Shown piece after piece: positions 1 to 6,358 of a stretch of 21,444 bases of DNA; within the stretch, counting starts at the first letter, position 1; the number at the start of each line of letters is the position of its first letter. This DNA comes from an uncultured Sutterella sp. Lineage in GTDB: Bacteria; Pseudomonadota; Gammaproteobacteria; Burkholderiales; Burkholderiaceae_F. Made by a program: the position numbers and the translations under genes. The stretch lies in assembly GCA_905201055.1 (NCBI GenBank), contig CAJKMT010000023.1:1-21444 (forward strand). Reading direction: 5' to 3'. The notes under the pieces are model-generated. The model searched no databases and was not told the origin of the DNA. It saw only the letters and a program-made list of their open reading frames with translations.

Positions 1-1315
1 CCGCCACTGAACCCGAATCAGCGTAGAAAATCTTTTGAAGACCATCAGGAACAATCTTCATGAGTCGGCGTGAGAGTTCAATTGCAGGATCATGAGTCAA
101 GCCGCCGAACATCACATGAGAAAGCGCCTGCGCCTGATTTTGTAAAGCCTTTACTAAAGCCGGATGCCGGTAACCGTGAGCCGCACACCACCAGGCACTT
201 GTTCCGTCAATGAGTTTTTGTCCGTCTGCCAATTCAATTGTGACGCCCTGAGCACCGACCACTTTTTCGAGACGAGGCGGATGAAGTGTTCCGGCATAAG
301 GATGCCAAATGTGTTTACGATCAAAATCGAGTCCCTCGTCTTCTTCCATCTGGTAGCCGCAATCCCGGGCAGCTTTTCGATCCGATTCAACACTGGTACC
401 TTGCGTTGTCAGCATGTCGCCTGCGATCGCGCTGTTAATACCGGCTCTTAAGCATTGCTTCACGCAAACTTCCGACAATCGTCTTCTGCCGCCCGCAAAA
501 CGCAGATAGGCACAGGGATTCGCTAATCTGAAAAGCGCAACGGTGCGTACAATCTCCTCTTCAGATAAACGAGTCATATCCCCCAGCGGTGTCCCGGCAA
601 TGGGTTCCAGAATATTGATGGGAATTGAGGGAACTTTGAGTTTTTGAAGTGCCAGAGCCAATTCAATTCTGTTAACTCGGCTTTCCCCCATGCCGATAAT
701 GCCGCCGGAGCACACTTCAAGCCCTGCCTTTCTTGCAGCCTCAATCGTTTTAATCTTGTCGGCAAACTTATGCGATGAACAAACGAACGGGAAAAAATTT
801 TCAGAAGCTTCCAAATTACAGTGACAACGGCTCACACCCGCCTGCGCCAGTAATTTAAATTCCTTCTCCGCCAAAAGCCCCGCCGAGACGCAGATTTCCA
901 GCGACGTCACCCTTCTTAACTCACGAACAACTTCGGCTGCTTCCCGAACCTCTCTGGGCGAGAGTTTTCTTCCGCTTGTCACCAGTGAGTATCTCGTAGC
1001 ACCGGACTTCTCCGCAGCAAGCGCCCCATCGATTACCTTTTTTGCATCAAGAAGGGGATAGACGCTGCAGGCGCCTTGATAATGTTTGGACTGCGCACAC
1101 CAATGACAGTCCTCAGAACAGCGTCCGCTTTTAGCGTTCACAATCGCACAAAAGTTAAAGACCGAACTAGCCTTAGCGGCTGTGACTTCGTGGGCCGCTT
1201 CAATCAAATCAGCAAGCGGAGCATCCGCCGCTGCCAAAAGATCTTCCAATGTTTGCGGCTGTTCATTTAATGCCCGTTCTTTAACCGCATTCAATCGCAA
1301 CTGTGTTTCAGTCAT
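1..1315 (-). CDS. Fused biotin synthase BioB - DAPA aminotransferase BioA (3' end outside window)
   Basis: I read this frame base by base from the ATG at 1315 to the window edge: 438 codons with no stop. Residues 1 to about 322 are a full BioB, the radical-SAM enzyme that inserts sulfur into dethiobiotin. They include the CxxxCxxC 4Fe-4S motif at C66, C70, C73 (GRCSEDCHWC), the SGG(I)IGMGE loop and the C-terminal AGINSAIAGDMLTT. From about residue 330 the same frame becomes the BioA N-terminus (FDRKHIWHPY, TSAWWCAAHGY, SHVMFGGLTH, ending at ADSGSVA). BioA is the PLP enzyme that makes DAPA from KAPA with S-adenosylmethionine; its PLP lysine lies outside the window. The linker is only about ten residues. 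The start is fixed: the regulator's TAA lies in the same frame five codons upstream. The ribosome site is weak (a GAG about 8 bases before ATG). A BioB/BioA bifunctional protein is known, as I recall, from Bacteroides; in a proteobacterium this would be unusual. Confidence 0.93.
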   Translation of the reverse strand, partial: MTETQLRLNAVKERALNEQPQTLEDLLAAADAPLADLIEAAHEVTAAKASSVFNFCAIVNAKSGRCSEDCHWCAQSKHYQGACSVYPLLDAKKVIDGALAAEKSGATRYSLVTSGRKLSPREVREAAEVVRELRRVTSLEICVSAGLLAEKEFKLLAQAGVSRCHCNLEASENFFPFVCSSHKFADKIKTIEAARKAGLEVCSGGIIGMGESRVNRIELALALQKLKVPSIPINILEPIAGTPLGDMTRLSEEEIVRTVALFRLANPCAYLRFAGGRRRLSEVCVKQCLRAGINSAIAGDMLTTQGTSVESDRKAARDCGYQMEEDEGLDFDRKHIWHPYAGTLHPPRLEKVVGAQGVTIELADGQKLIDGTSAWWCAAHGYRHPALVKALQNQAQALSHVMFGGLTHDPAIELSRRLMKIVPDGLQKIFYADSGSVA

Positions 1316-1330
1316 ATTGTCGTCTCGTAC

Positions 1331-2089
1331 TTACCAGTTCAAATCAAAAAAAATTTTTGTCACATCAACACGCCCCCGATTAATGCGGTACTCCACCGGC
1401 ATATGACCGAAAGTCAGTGAAACTCTCTCGGTACAAAGGGCATCAAAATTTAACGGAACGTTCAACGTTTTTGCCGTTTTATCATCCAATCTTTCATAGT
1501 GTGCGGAGCACTTTTGATTGATGATGACCACATTAAATTCACGGTCGAAAAACTCATAGAAAGACTCCCCCTGACGAAAACGCTGAAGGAAAAAGTCTTT
1601 AGTCAGCCCCTCAAACTTATCGGCTAAGAGAAAACTCTCATCAATGGAGACAATTTCTTCTTCACCGTTTTGAGTGCGGATCCAATGCCTGACCATATGA
1701 ATAAATCGGCTCTTATCTGTTGCATTGAGGGCTGTGTAAATTTTCTCACCAACGTTTGAAGTGACTTCAAAGACAATGAGCTTACTGAAATCTCCCCGCT
1801 TTTGTCCGTCTAAATTACGGTAGATCTGAAAGACGTTCCAATACCCTCCGTCACGATAGGTGCGCACAAAAGTGCCGACTCCTTCGCGCCTGAGCAAAAC
1901 TCCGTCGTTAACGAGACTTTCAACCGCCCGTCTTAATGTACCGATCGATACCCCCAGCTGCTGGGCTAAAACCGGTTCAATCGGAATTTTCTCGCCGGGG
2001 CCCCATTGACCGGATTGAATGGCTTTAAGCAGAATCTGGCGAACCTGTTCATACAAAGGTTGACGATTGACTCTTGAGATCGACAGCAT
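1331..2089 (-). CDS. GntR-family transcriptional regulator, HutC/UTRA type
   Basis: This 252-residue DNA-binding regulator has an N-terminal winged helix at about residues 10-75 (PLYEQVRQILLKAI, the recognition region LAQQLGVSIGTLRRAVESL, then the wing GVLLRREGVGTFV). A C-terminal ligand-binding domain of UTRA type spans about 95-245. I chose the ATG at 2089 because GGAGAGA sits 5 bases ahead of it; a TTG at 2155 and an ATG at 2107 in the same frame have no such site. The gene is divergent from the M20 peptidase at 2196, the usual arrangement for a local repressor of a catabolic or transport operon, with a 12-bp palindrome between them. On its own strand it is followed after 15 bases by the fused biotin gene, so read-through is likely. 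HutC-type proteins usually sense a small effector; which one is unknown here. The GntR-family biotin regulator BioR of Alphaproteobacteria is an alternative, but I found no BioR-like operator. Confidence 0.88.
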   Translation of the reverse strand: MLSISRVNRQPLYEQVRQILLKAIQSGQWGPGEKIPIEPVLAQQLGVSIGTLRRAVESLVNDGVLLRREGVGTFVRTYRDGGYWNVFQIYRNLDGQKRGDFSKLIVFEVTSNVGEKIYTALNATDKSRFIHMVRHWIRTQNGEEEIVSIDESFLLADKFEGLTKDFFLQRFRQGESFYEFFDREFNVVIINQKCSAHYERLDDKTAKTLNVPLNFDALCTERVSLTFGHMPVEYRINRGRVDVTKIFFDLNW

Positions 2090-2195
2090 GTTGTCTCTCC
2101 GATTCATATGAATGATTAATGATACATCTTTCCCTCTTCTCGTTAAGAACAACAAAACCTAGACTAAGAAAATAACACCTAAAAGGAGAAAGACC
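2090..2195. promoter_or_regulatory. Divergent control region with 12-bp palindrome
   Basis: This AT-rich 106-base gap lies between the regulator (minus) and the M20 peptidase (plus). It holds the perfect palindrome ATTCATATGAAT at 2102-2113, a plausible operator for the adjacent dimeric GntR protein. On the plus strand a strong ribosome site, AAGGAGAAAG, precedes the ATG at 2196. I could not assign -35 and -10 boxes with confidence on either strand. Operator function is inferred from position and symmetry only. Confidence 0.4.
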
Positions 2196-3458
2196 ATGCC
2201 CGTAGAAATTCCTCAACTGGATCCTGAGATTTACGCCGGCATTGAACGCCTGAAAGCATCGCCAAAAATGGCAAAAGCTTTGCAAATTGCTTTTGATGAA
2301 GCCGATTTCGGCATGCAGGAACAAATTGAACTGTGCGAAATCCCTGCCCCGACTTTTGAAGAAGGCGTGCGTGCTGAAGATATCGTGCGCCGCATGAAGG
2401 CCTACGGACTCACTGACGTTACGATTGACGATATCGGCAACGTAATCGGTTTCAGACCCGGTAAAGGTAACGGCCCGGTTTTAGCAATCGGCGCCCACAT
2501 GGATACAGTCTTTCCCGCCGGCACTGACGTGACGGTTCGCCAGGAAGGCAACCGCTATTATGGCCCCGGCATCGGTGACAACTGCTCCGGTCTTCGCGCC
2601 TTGCTGCAAATCATTCGTTCCCTGAACAAGGCTGACATTCAAACTGAAGGCGACATTTATTTCGTTGCCACAGTCGGCGAGGAAGGCTTGGGCGACATCC
2701 GCGGCTCCAAGCACTTTGTGGCCACTCACAAAATTGACGGTTTCTTAGCCATTGACAACACAGAAATCGGGCGCATTTTGCGCGGTGCTGTCGGCTCTCA
2801 CCGCTATCGCGTGACAATTGAAGGCCCCGGCGGACACTCCTACGGCAATTTCGGTGAGGTGGGCAGTGCCATTCATGCCATGTGCATCGCAGGCAACATG
2901 ATTGCCCATTTAAAGACGCCCTCAGATCCCAAGACAACTTTCACAATCGGCACGATCAAGGGCGGCACGAGTGTCAACACCATCGCTCCTTCCTGCACGG
3001 TAGAAATTGACATGCGCAGTCTCGATAACGATGCGCTTTTGAAGATCGAAGCCGAAATTCTCGCCTGCTTTGACAAGGCCGTGGCCGAAGAAAACGCCAT
3101 TTGGGGCATCACGGATCCGGCCAAGCAAGTCAAATGGAAGAAAGAAGGAATCGGTGACCGTCCGGCCGGCATGCGCCCGGCTGACTGCCCCGTGCTTCAA
3201 GTGTCCCGTTCCGCTTTAGAAGCGCTCGGTCAGAAACTGACCAACTACGGTGTTTCGTCCACTGACGCCAATGCACCGGTCAGCATGGGTATCCCTGCGA
3301 CCTGCTTGTCCTCGGGCGGCATTCAATACAAATGCCACACCATTCACGAATACTTTGACAAAGTAGATATTCACCTTGGCCCGCAATTGCTGATTTTGAC
3401 GGCTGTCGGTCTCGTAGGCTGTGAAGGCTTTAAGGCTGTTCTTCCCAAACGTGAGTAA
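2196..3458 (+). CDS. M20-family metallopeptidase / amidohydrolase (peptidase T/DapE-like)
   Basis: A 420-residue cytosolic di-zinc hydrolase with no signal peptide. The M20 ligands are visible in order: H101 and D103 in GAHMDTVF, D128 in GIGDNCSG, the catalytic-base pair E162-E163 in TVGEEGLGD, D187 in AIDN, and a C-terminal histidine in YKCHTIHEYFD (H381 or H384). The dimerisation (lid) domain lies at about 200-310 and contains GPGGHSYGNFG. M20 enzymes cleave dipeptides, tripeptides or N-acylated amino acids; the exact substrate cannot be read from the sequence. The start is supported by AGGAGA 7 bases upstream. It is the first gene of a plus-strand cluster and is followed after 56 bases by a DcuC-type carrier, which suggests that it processes what that carrier imports. 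Expression is probably controlled by the divergent GntR protein. Confidence 0.87.
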   Translation: MPVEIPQLDPEIYAGIERLKASPKMAKALQIAFDEADFGMQEQIELCEIPAPTFEEGVRAEDIVRRMKAYGLTDVTIDDIGNVIGFRPGKGNGPVLAIGAHMDTVFPAGTDVTVRQEGNRYYGPGIGDNCSGLRALLQIIRSLNKADIQTEGDIYFVATVGEEGLGDIRGSKHFVATHKIDGFLAIDNTEIGRILRGAVGSHRYRVTIEGPGGHSYGNFGEVGSAIHAMCIAGNMIAHLKTPSDPKTTFTIGTIKGGTSVNTIAPSCTVEIDMRSLDNDALLKIEAEILACFDKAVAEENAIWGITDPAKQVKWKKEGIGDRPAGMRPADCPVLQVSRSALEALGQKLTNYGVSSTDANAPVSMGIPATCLSSGGIQYKCHTIHEYFDKVDIHLGPQLLILTAVGLVGCEGFKAVLPKRE

Positions 3459-3466
3459 TTGACGCT

Positions 3467-3494
3467 GTCTGCCGCACGTCTTTGTGCGGCAGAC
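3467..3494 (+). other. Intercistronic stem-loop between peptidase and DcuC genes
   Basis: A perfect 11-bp inverted repeat, GTCTGCCGCAC (3467-3477) and GTGCGGCAGAC (3484-3494), encloses a 6-base loop. No T-run follows on either strand, so it is not a standard intrinsic terminator. The ribosome site of the DcuC gene (GAGGAG) begins about ten bases after it. It may stabilise or partly attenuate the message and so set the ratio of enzyme to carrier. Confidence 0.6.
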
Positions 3495-3514
3495 GCAAAC
3501 GTGAGGAGTTAGCA

Positions 3515-4894
3515 ATGCTGGGTGTCATCATTGTTTTAATATCAGTCGCAGTCATCTGCTGGCTGATTGTCAAAAAGTTCTATCCATCCTGGTCCCTTTT
3601 TGTTGTCGGTATCATCACGATCACCGTTGTTGCCCTTATCAGCGGTGAGCCTGTCGAGACGGGCAAAAAAGCGACCGGTTTCATCGGTTTTGATATTCTG
3701 GGTATTTTCGGCAGCCTTCTGCAATCGCGCGCCGGCGGCCTCGGCATGAACATCATGATCATCGGCGGCTTCGGTTACTACATGAATAAGATCGGTGCCA
3801 CAAGCGCTCTTGTTCACGTCTGCACCCGCCCGATGTCGCTGATCAATTCCCCCTACATCATCATGGTTTTAGGCTACGTGGTCGGTCAGTGCTTAAACGT
3901 GGTTTTGGGCTCTGCCGTAGGTCTGGCTATCTTGATGATGGTGACGGTTTATCCGCTGATGCTCAGTGCCGGCGTAAGCCGTCAGGCAGCTTGCGCCTCC
4001 GTCGTGATGACCGGCGGCTTCGGCATCAGTCCCTTAGGGGCAAACAATATGGTCGCGAGTAAACTCACGGACATTCACGTGATGAACATTTTCGTTGACT
4101 ACCAGTTGGTCATTGCTCCAGTTGCTTTGGTTGTCGTGTGCATCGTTCACTATTTTGTCCAGCGCTACTTTGATAAGAAAGATTTGGCAAGCGGCCGCAT
4201 TACCCAGGCTGACTTTGTGTCCAAAGACCTTTCTGACGCAGATAAAAGCGAAAAGGCTCCCGGTTTTTATGCCATTTTCCCGATTGTGCCGCTGGTATTC
4301 CTTTTTATCTTCTCGCCCCTGGTCTATAACGGCATCAAACTCAATATCATCAATGCTGTTATGGCCTCGATGGTGATCACCTTTGTCATCGATTGCGCAG
4401 TCCGCCGTGACCTGAAGACTTCCTTTGCCTATGTTAAAACCTTCTTTGAAGGCATGGGAAAGATCTTCTCCTCAACCGTTGTGCTGATTGTCTGCGCCGA
4501 AACCTTTGCGGCCGGTCTTACCCGCTCGGGCGGCATCAACACGCTCATTGAAGCGGCAAGCAGCCTCGGCAGCGGCTATCTGATCGTCTACACCATCATG
4601 TTCCTGATCGTCGGTCTATGCACCTTCGTGATGGGATCGGGTAACGCAGCGTTCTTCAGTTTCGCTCCGATGATCCCCGGCATTTGCCAAACAGTGGGCG
4701 GCAATACTCAATGGATGCTCACCGGTATGCAGCTGTCTTCCGGCTGTATCCGTTCCATGAGCCCGATTGCAGGCTGCGTCATTGCGGTAGCAGGTCTTGC
4801 GGACATTTCTCCCTTTGAAATCGTTCGCCGTTCTGCCTTGCCTATGCTCTCGGCATTTGTCACGATTTATCTGATGTCTTGCCTGTTGGTTTAG
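3515..4894 (+). CDS. DcuC-family carrier (C4-dicarboxylate transporter type)
   Basis: A 459-residue inner-membrane protein with about 11-12 hydrophobic segments spread over its length. It matches DcuC along its whole length: the conserved SRAGGLGMNIMIIGGFGYYM region near residue 70, INSPYIIMV, the basic cytoplasmic loop QRYFDKKDL, TFVMGSGNAAFFSF late in the protein and a SPIAGCVIAVAGLA C-terminal block. E. coli DcuC (461 residues) exports or exchanges succinate in anaerobes, but family members vary in substrate. I chose the ATG at 3515 because GAGGAG lies 7 bases upstream; an earlier in-frame ATG at 3482 lies inside the hairpin loop and lacks a ribosome site. Lying between two M20 hydrolase genes, it more likely carries an amide-linked or acidic compound, or exports a product, than serves fumarate respiration. 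This is inference from context. Confidence 0.88.
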   Translation: MLGVIIVLISVAVICWLIVKKFYPSWSLFVVGIITITVVALISGEPVETGKKATGFIGFDILGIFGSLLQSRAGGLGMNIMIIGGFGYYMNKIGATSALVHVCTRPMSLINSPYIIMVLGYVVGQCLNVVLGSAVGLAILMMVTVYPLMLSAGVSRQAACASVVMTGGFGISPLGANNMVASKLTDIHVMNIFVDYQLVIAPVALVVVCIVHYFVQRYFDKKDLASGRITQADFVSKDLSDADKSEKAPGFYAIFPIVPLVFLFIFSPLVYNGIKLNIINAVMASMVITFVIDCAVRRDLKTSFAYVKTFFEGMGKIFSSTVVLIVCAETFAAGLTRSGGINTLIEAASSLGSGYLIVYTIMFLIVGLCTFVMGSGNAAFFSFAPMIPGICQTVGGNTQWMLTGMQLSSGCIRSMSPIAGCVIAVAGLADISPFEIVRRSALPMLSAFVTIYLMSCLLV

Positions 4895-4925
4895 TCCAAC
4901 TAAAGTTTCCTCAAGCATCGTTTTT

Positions 4926-4951
4926 ACGCCTGGTTCGCCAGGCGTTTTTTT
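4926..4951 (+). terminator. Intrinsic terminator after the DcuC gene
   Basis: A perfect 8-bp stem ACGCCTGG / CCAGGCGT closed by a TTCG tetraloop is followed by a run of seven Ts (4945-4951). It ends the peptidase-carrier transcript before the AbgA-like gene. Confidence 0.93.
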
Positions 4952-4952
4952 C

Positions 4953-4980
4953 TTTGGATTCCGCAGGATTGAAGTACAAT
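4953..4980 (+). promoter_or_regulatory. Possible promoter of the AbgA-like gene
   Basis: Just after the terminator a TACAAT at 4975-4980 matches a -10 box well, with a poor -35 (TTTGGA, 4953-4958, 16-base spacer). A new promoter is expected here because the upstream transcript is terminated. The -35 assignment is weak. Confidence 0.4.
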
Positions 4981-5008
4981 AAGCTGATCAATTCAAAGGA
5001 GGCTTAAT

Positions 5009-6292
5009 ATGCTGCACTTAGCCGCTTATATCCCTGAAATGCTGGAGTTTCGCCGGCAAATTCATCATCATCCGGAAATCGCCTGGACAGAGTTTCTGAC
5101 AACTCAAACGATTGTGAACCGAGTCCGAGAACTGGGATTCAAAACAATTATCGGGAAAGCACTCTTTAACGAAGAACATGCGCTCGGGCGTGAACCTGAA
5201 GTGATTGAAGCGGCCATGCAACGTTCACTGCAACTGGGAATGAACCCCGCCCTCTTGAAAGAACTTGACGGCTACACAGGCTGCATGGCTATCTGGGACA
5301 CCGGTCGTCCCGGTCCTGTGACGGCTTTGCGTTTTGATATCGACTGTGTGAACGTGGAAGAAAATCACGACGCCTCTAATGAAGCCAATCGAGAAGGTTT
5401 TGACAGTGAATGCCCGGGCCTTATGCACGCCTGCGGACACGATGCCCACGCTGCTATGGGGTTAGCGGTTGCACACTGGATTCACGACAACGCCGATGAA
5501 CTTAAAGGCAAAATCAAACTGATTTTCCAACCGGCAGAAGAAGGCACCAAAGGTGCTGCCGGCATTGCCTATTCACACAATCTCGATGATGTTGACTATC
5601 TCGTGGGCGGTCATATCGGCGTAGCTGCCAAATTGCACGAAGTGGCAGTGATTCGAAACGGTTTTCTGGCAACGACCAAAATGAATGTCACCTTCACGGG
5701 CGTTGCCGCTCATGCAGGCTCTGACGCAGAACAAGGCCGCAATGCTTTGATGGCTGCCTGCTCCGCGGCGATGCAGATCATGGGTATTGCCCGTCACGGC
5801 AAGGGCGACACAAGCGTCAATATAGGCAAAATCACCGCCGGCGAAGGCCGCAACGTCGTTCCCGTTCACGCCAAGATGGAATTGGAAGTTCGCGGTAAAA
5901 ATGATGAAATCAACCGTTATATGCAGGAGACCGCAGAACGGATGATTCGGGGCTCTGCGGAAAGCTACGGCGTCCAGTACAAAATCGATGTCATGGGTAT
6001 GGCCACCGATATTCACTCTGACTCGGCACTCTCTGACATGCTTGAAGAGGAAGCCAAGGAAGTCACTACCGTCAAGAAAGTCTTTGATATCAACTCCTGC
6101 ACCGGTAGCGAAGACTGTTCACTTTTGATGCAAACGGTTCAAAAGCACGGAGGACAAGCAACGTTCTTCTACTATGGCTGCAATCACCACGGTCATCATA
6201 AGAGCAACTTCGAAATTCAGGACAGCGAAAGCATGCCCGAAGGTTTCGAAATTTTCGTACGCATGCTGCAGCGCCTCAATAGCGCAAAATAA
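5009..6292 (+). CDS. AbgA-like M20D amidohydrolase
   Basis: This 427-residue cytosolic metal-dependent amidohydrolase resembles AbgA, a subunit of E. coli p-aminobenzoyl-glutamate hydrolase. Shared blocks are the N-terminal HHHPEIAWTEF, DTGRPGPVTALRFDID, MHACGHDAHAAMGL (metal ligands C142 and H144), LIFQPAEEGTKGA (E177-E178), GGHIG (H202), TGVAAHAG (H235), GRNVVP and, near the C-terminus, TGSEDCSLLMQ. The insertion between the first helix and the metal motif (about 50-90) is also shared with AbgA. Start: an ideal AAAGGAGG 7 bases before the ATG. AbgA in E. coli works with AbgB and the transporter AbgT; neither is obvious here, though the M20 protein at 2196 and the DcuC carrier could fill comparable roles. 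The likely reaction is hydrolysis of an aryl- or acyl-amino acid amide; the substrate is unproven. Hippuricase- or ILR1-like members of the same family are the alternative. Confidence 0.85.
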   Translation: MLHLAAYIPEMLEFRRQIHHHPEIAWTEFLTTQTIVNRVRELGFKTIIGKALFNEEHALGREPEVIEAAMQRSLQLGMNPALLKELDGYTGCMAIWDTGRPGPVTALRFDIDCVNVEENHDASNEANREGFDSECPGLMHACGHDAHAAMGLAVAHWIHDNADELKGKIKLIFQPAEEGTKGAAGIAYSHNLDDVDYLVGGHIGVAAKLHEVAVIRNGFLATTKMNVTFTGVAAHAGSDAEQGRNALMAACSAAMQIMGIARHGKGDTSVNIGKITAGEGRNVVPVHAKMELEVRGKNDEINRYMQETAERMIRGSAESYGVQYKIDVMGMATDIHSDSALSDMLEEEAKEVTTVKKVFDINSCTGSEDCSLLMQTVQKHGGQATFFYYGCNHHGHHKSNFEIQDSESMPEGFEIFVRMLQRLNSAK

Positions 6293-6304
6293 CTTTTATT
6301 TGAA

Positions 6305-6333
6305 TTGACCTCGGCAACAAATGCCGAGGTCAA
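6305..6333 (+). other. Stem-loop between AbgA-like gene and NCS2 permease
   Basis: A 12-bp inverted repeat, TTGACCTCGGCA (6305-6316) and TGCCGAGGTCAA (6322-6333), encloses a five-base loop. A-rich rather than T-rich sequence follows on the plus strand, and no T-run follows on the minus strand. It lies 26 bases before the permease ATG, so it is either a processing or stability element or controls translation of the permease. Confidence 0.55.
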
Positions 6334-6358
6334 AAAAACTCTCTCTTTTGGATACGCT

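Noticed and set aside
164..451. Small frames on both strands at the left edge
   Set aside because: They are shadows of the BioB-BioA fusion, whose frame was followed through this region without a stop.
2090..2195. BirA or BioR operator controlling the biotin gene
   Set aside because: No TTGTAAACC-type or TTATNNATAA-type site could be found in the gap.
6305..6358. TTG start giving the NCS2 permease 18 more residues
   Set aside because: It would begin within a 12-bp hairpin, lacks a ribosome site and adds residues not found in the family.
6293..6358. Purine riboswitch before the NCS2 permease
   Set aside because: Only one simple hairpin is present; the three-way junction and its conserved loops are missing.
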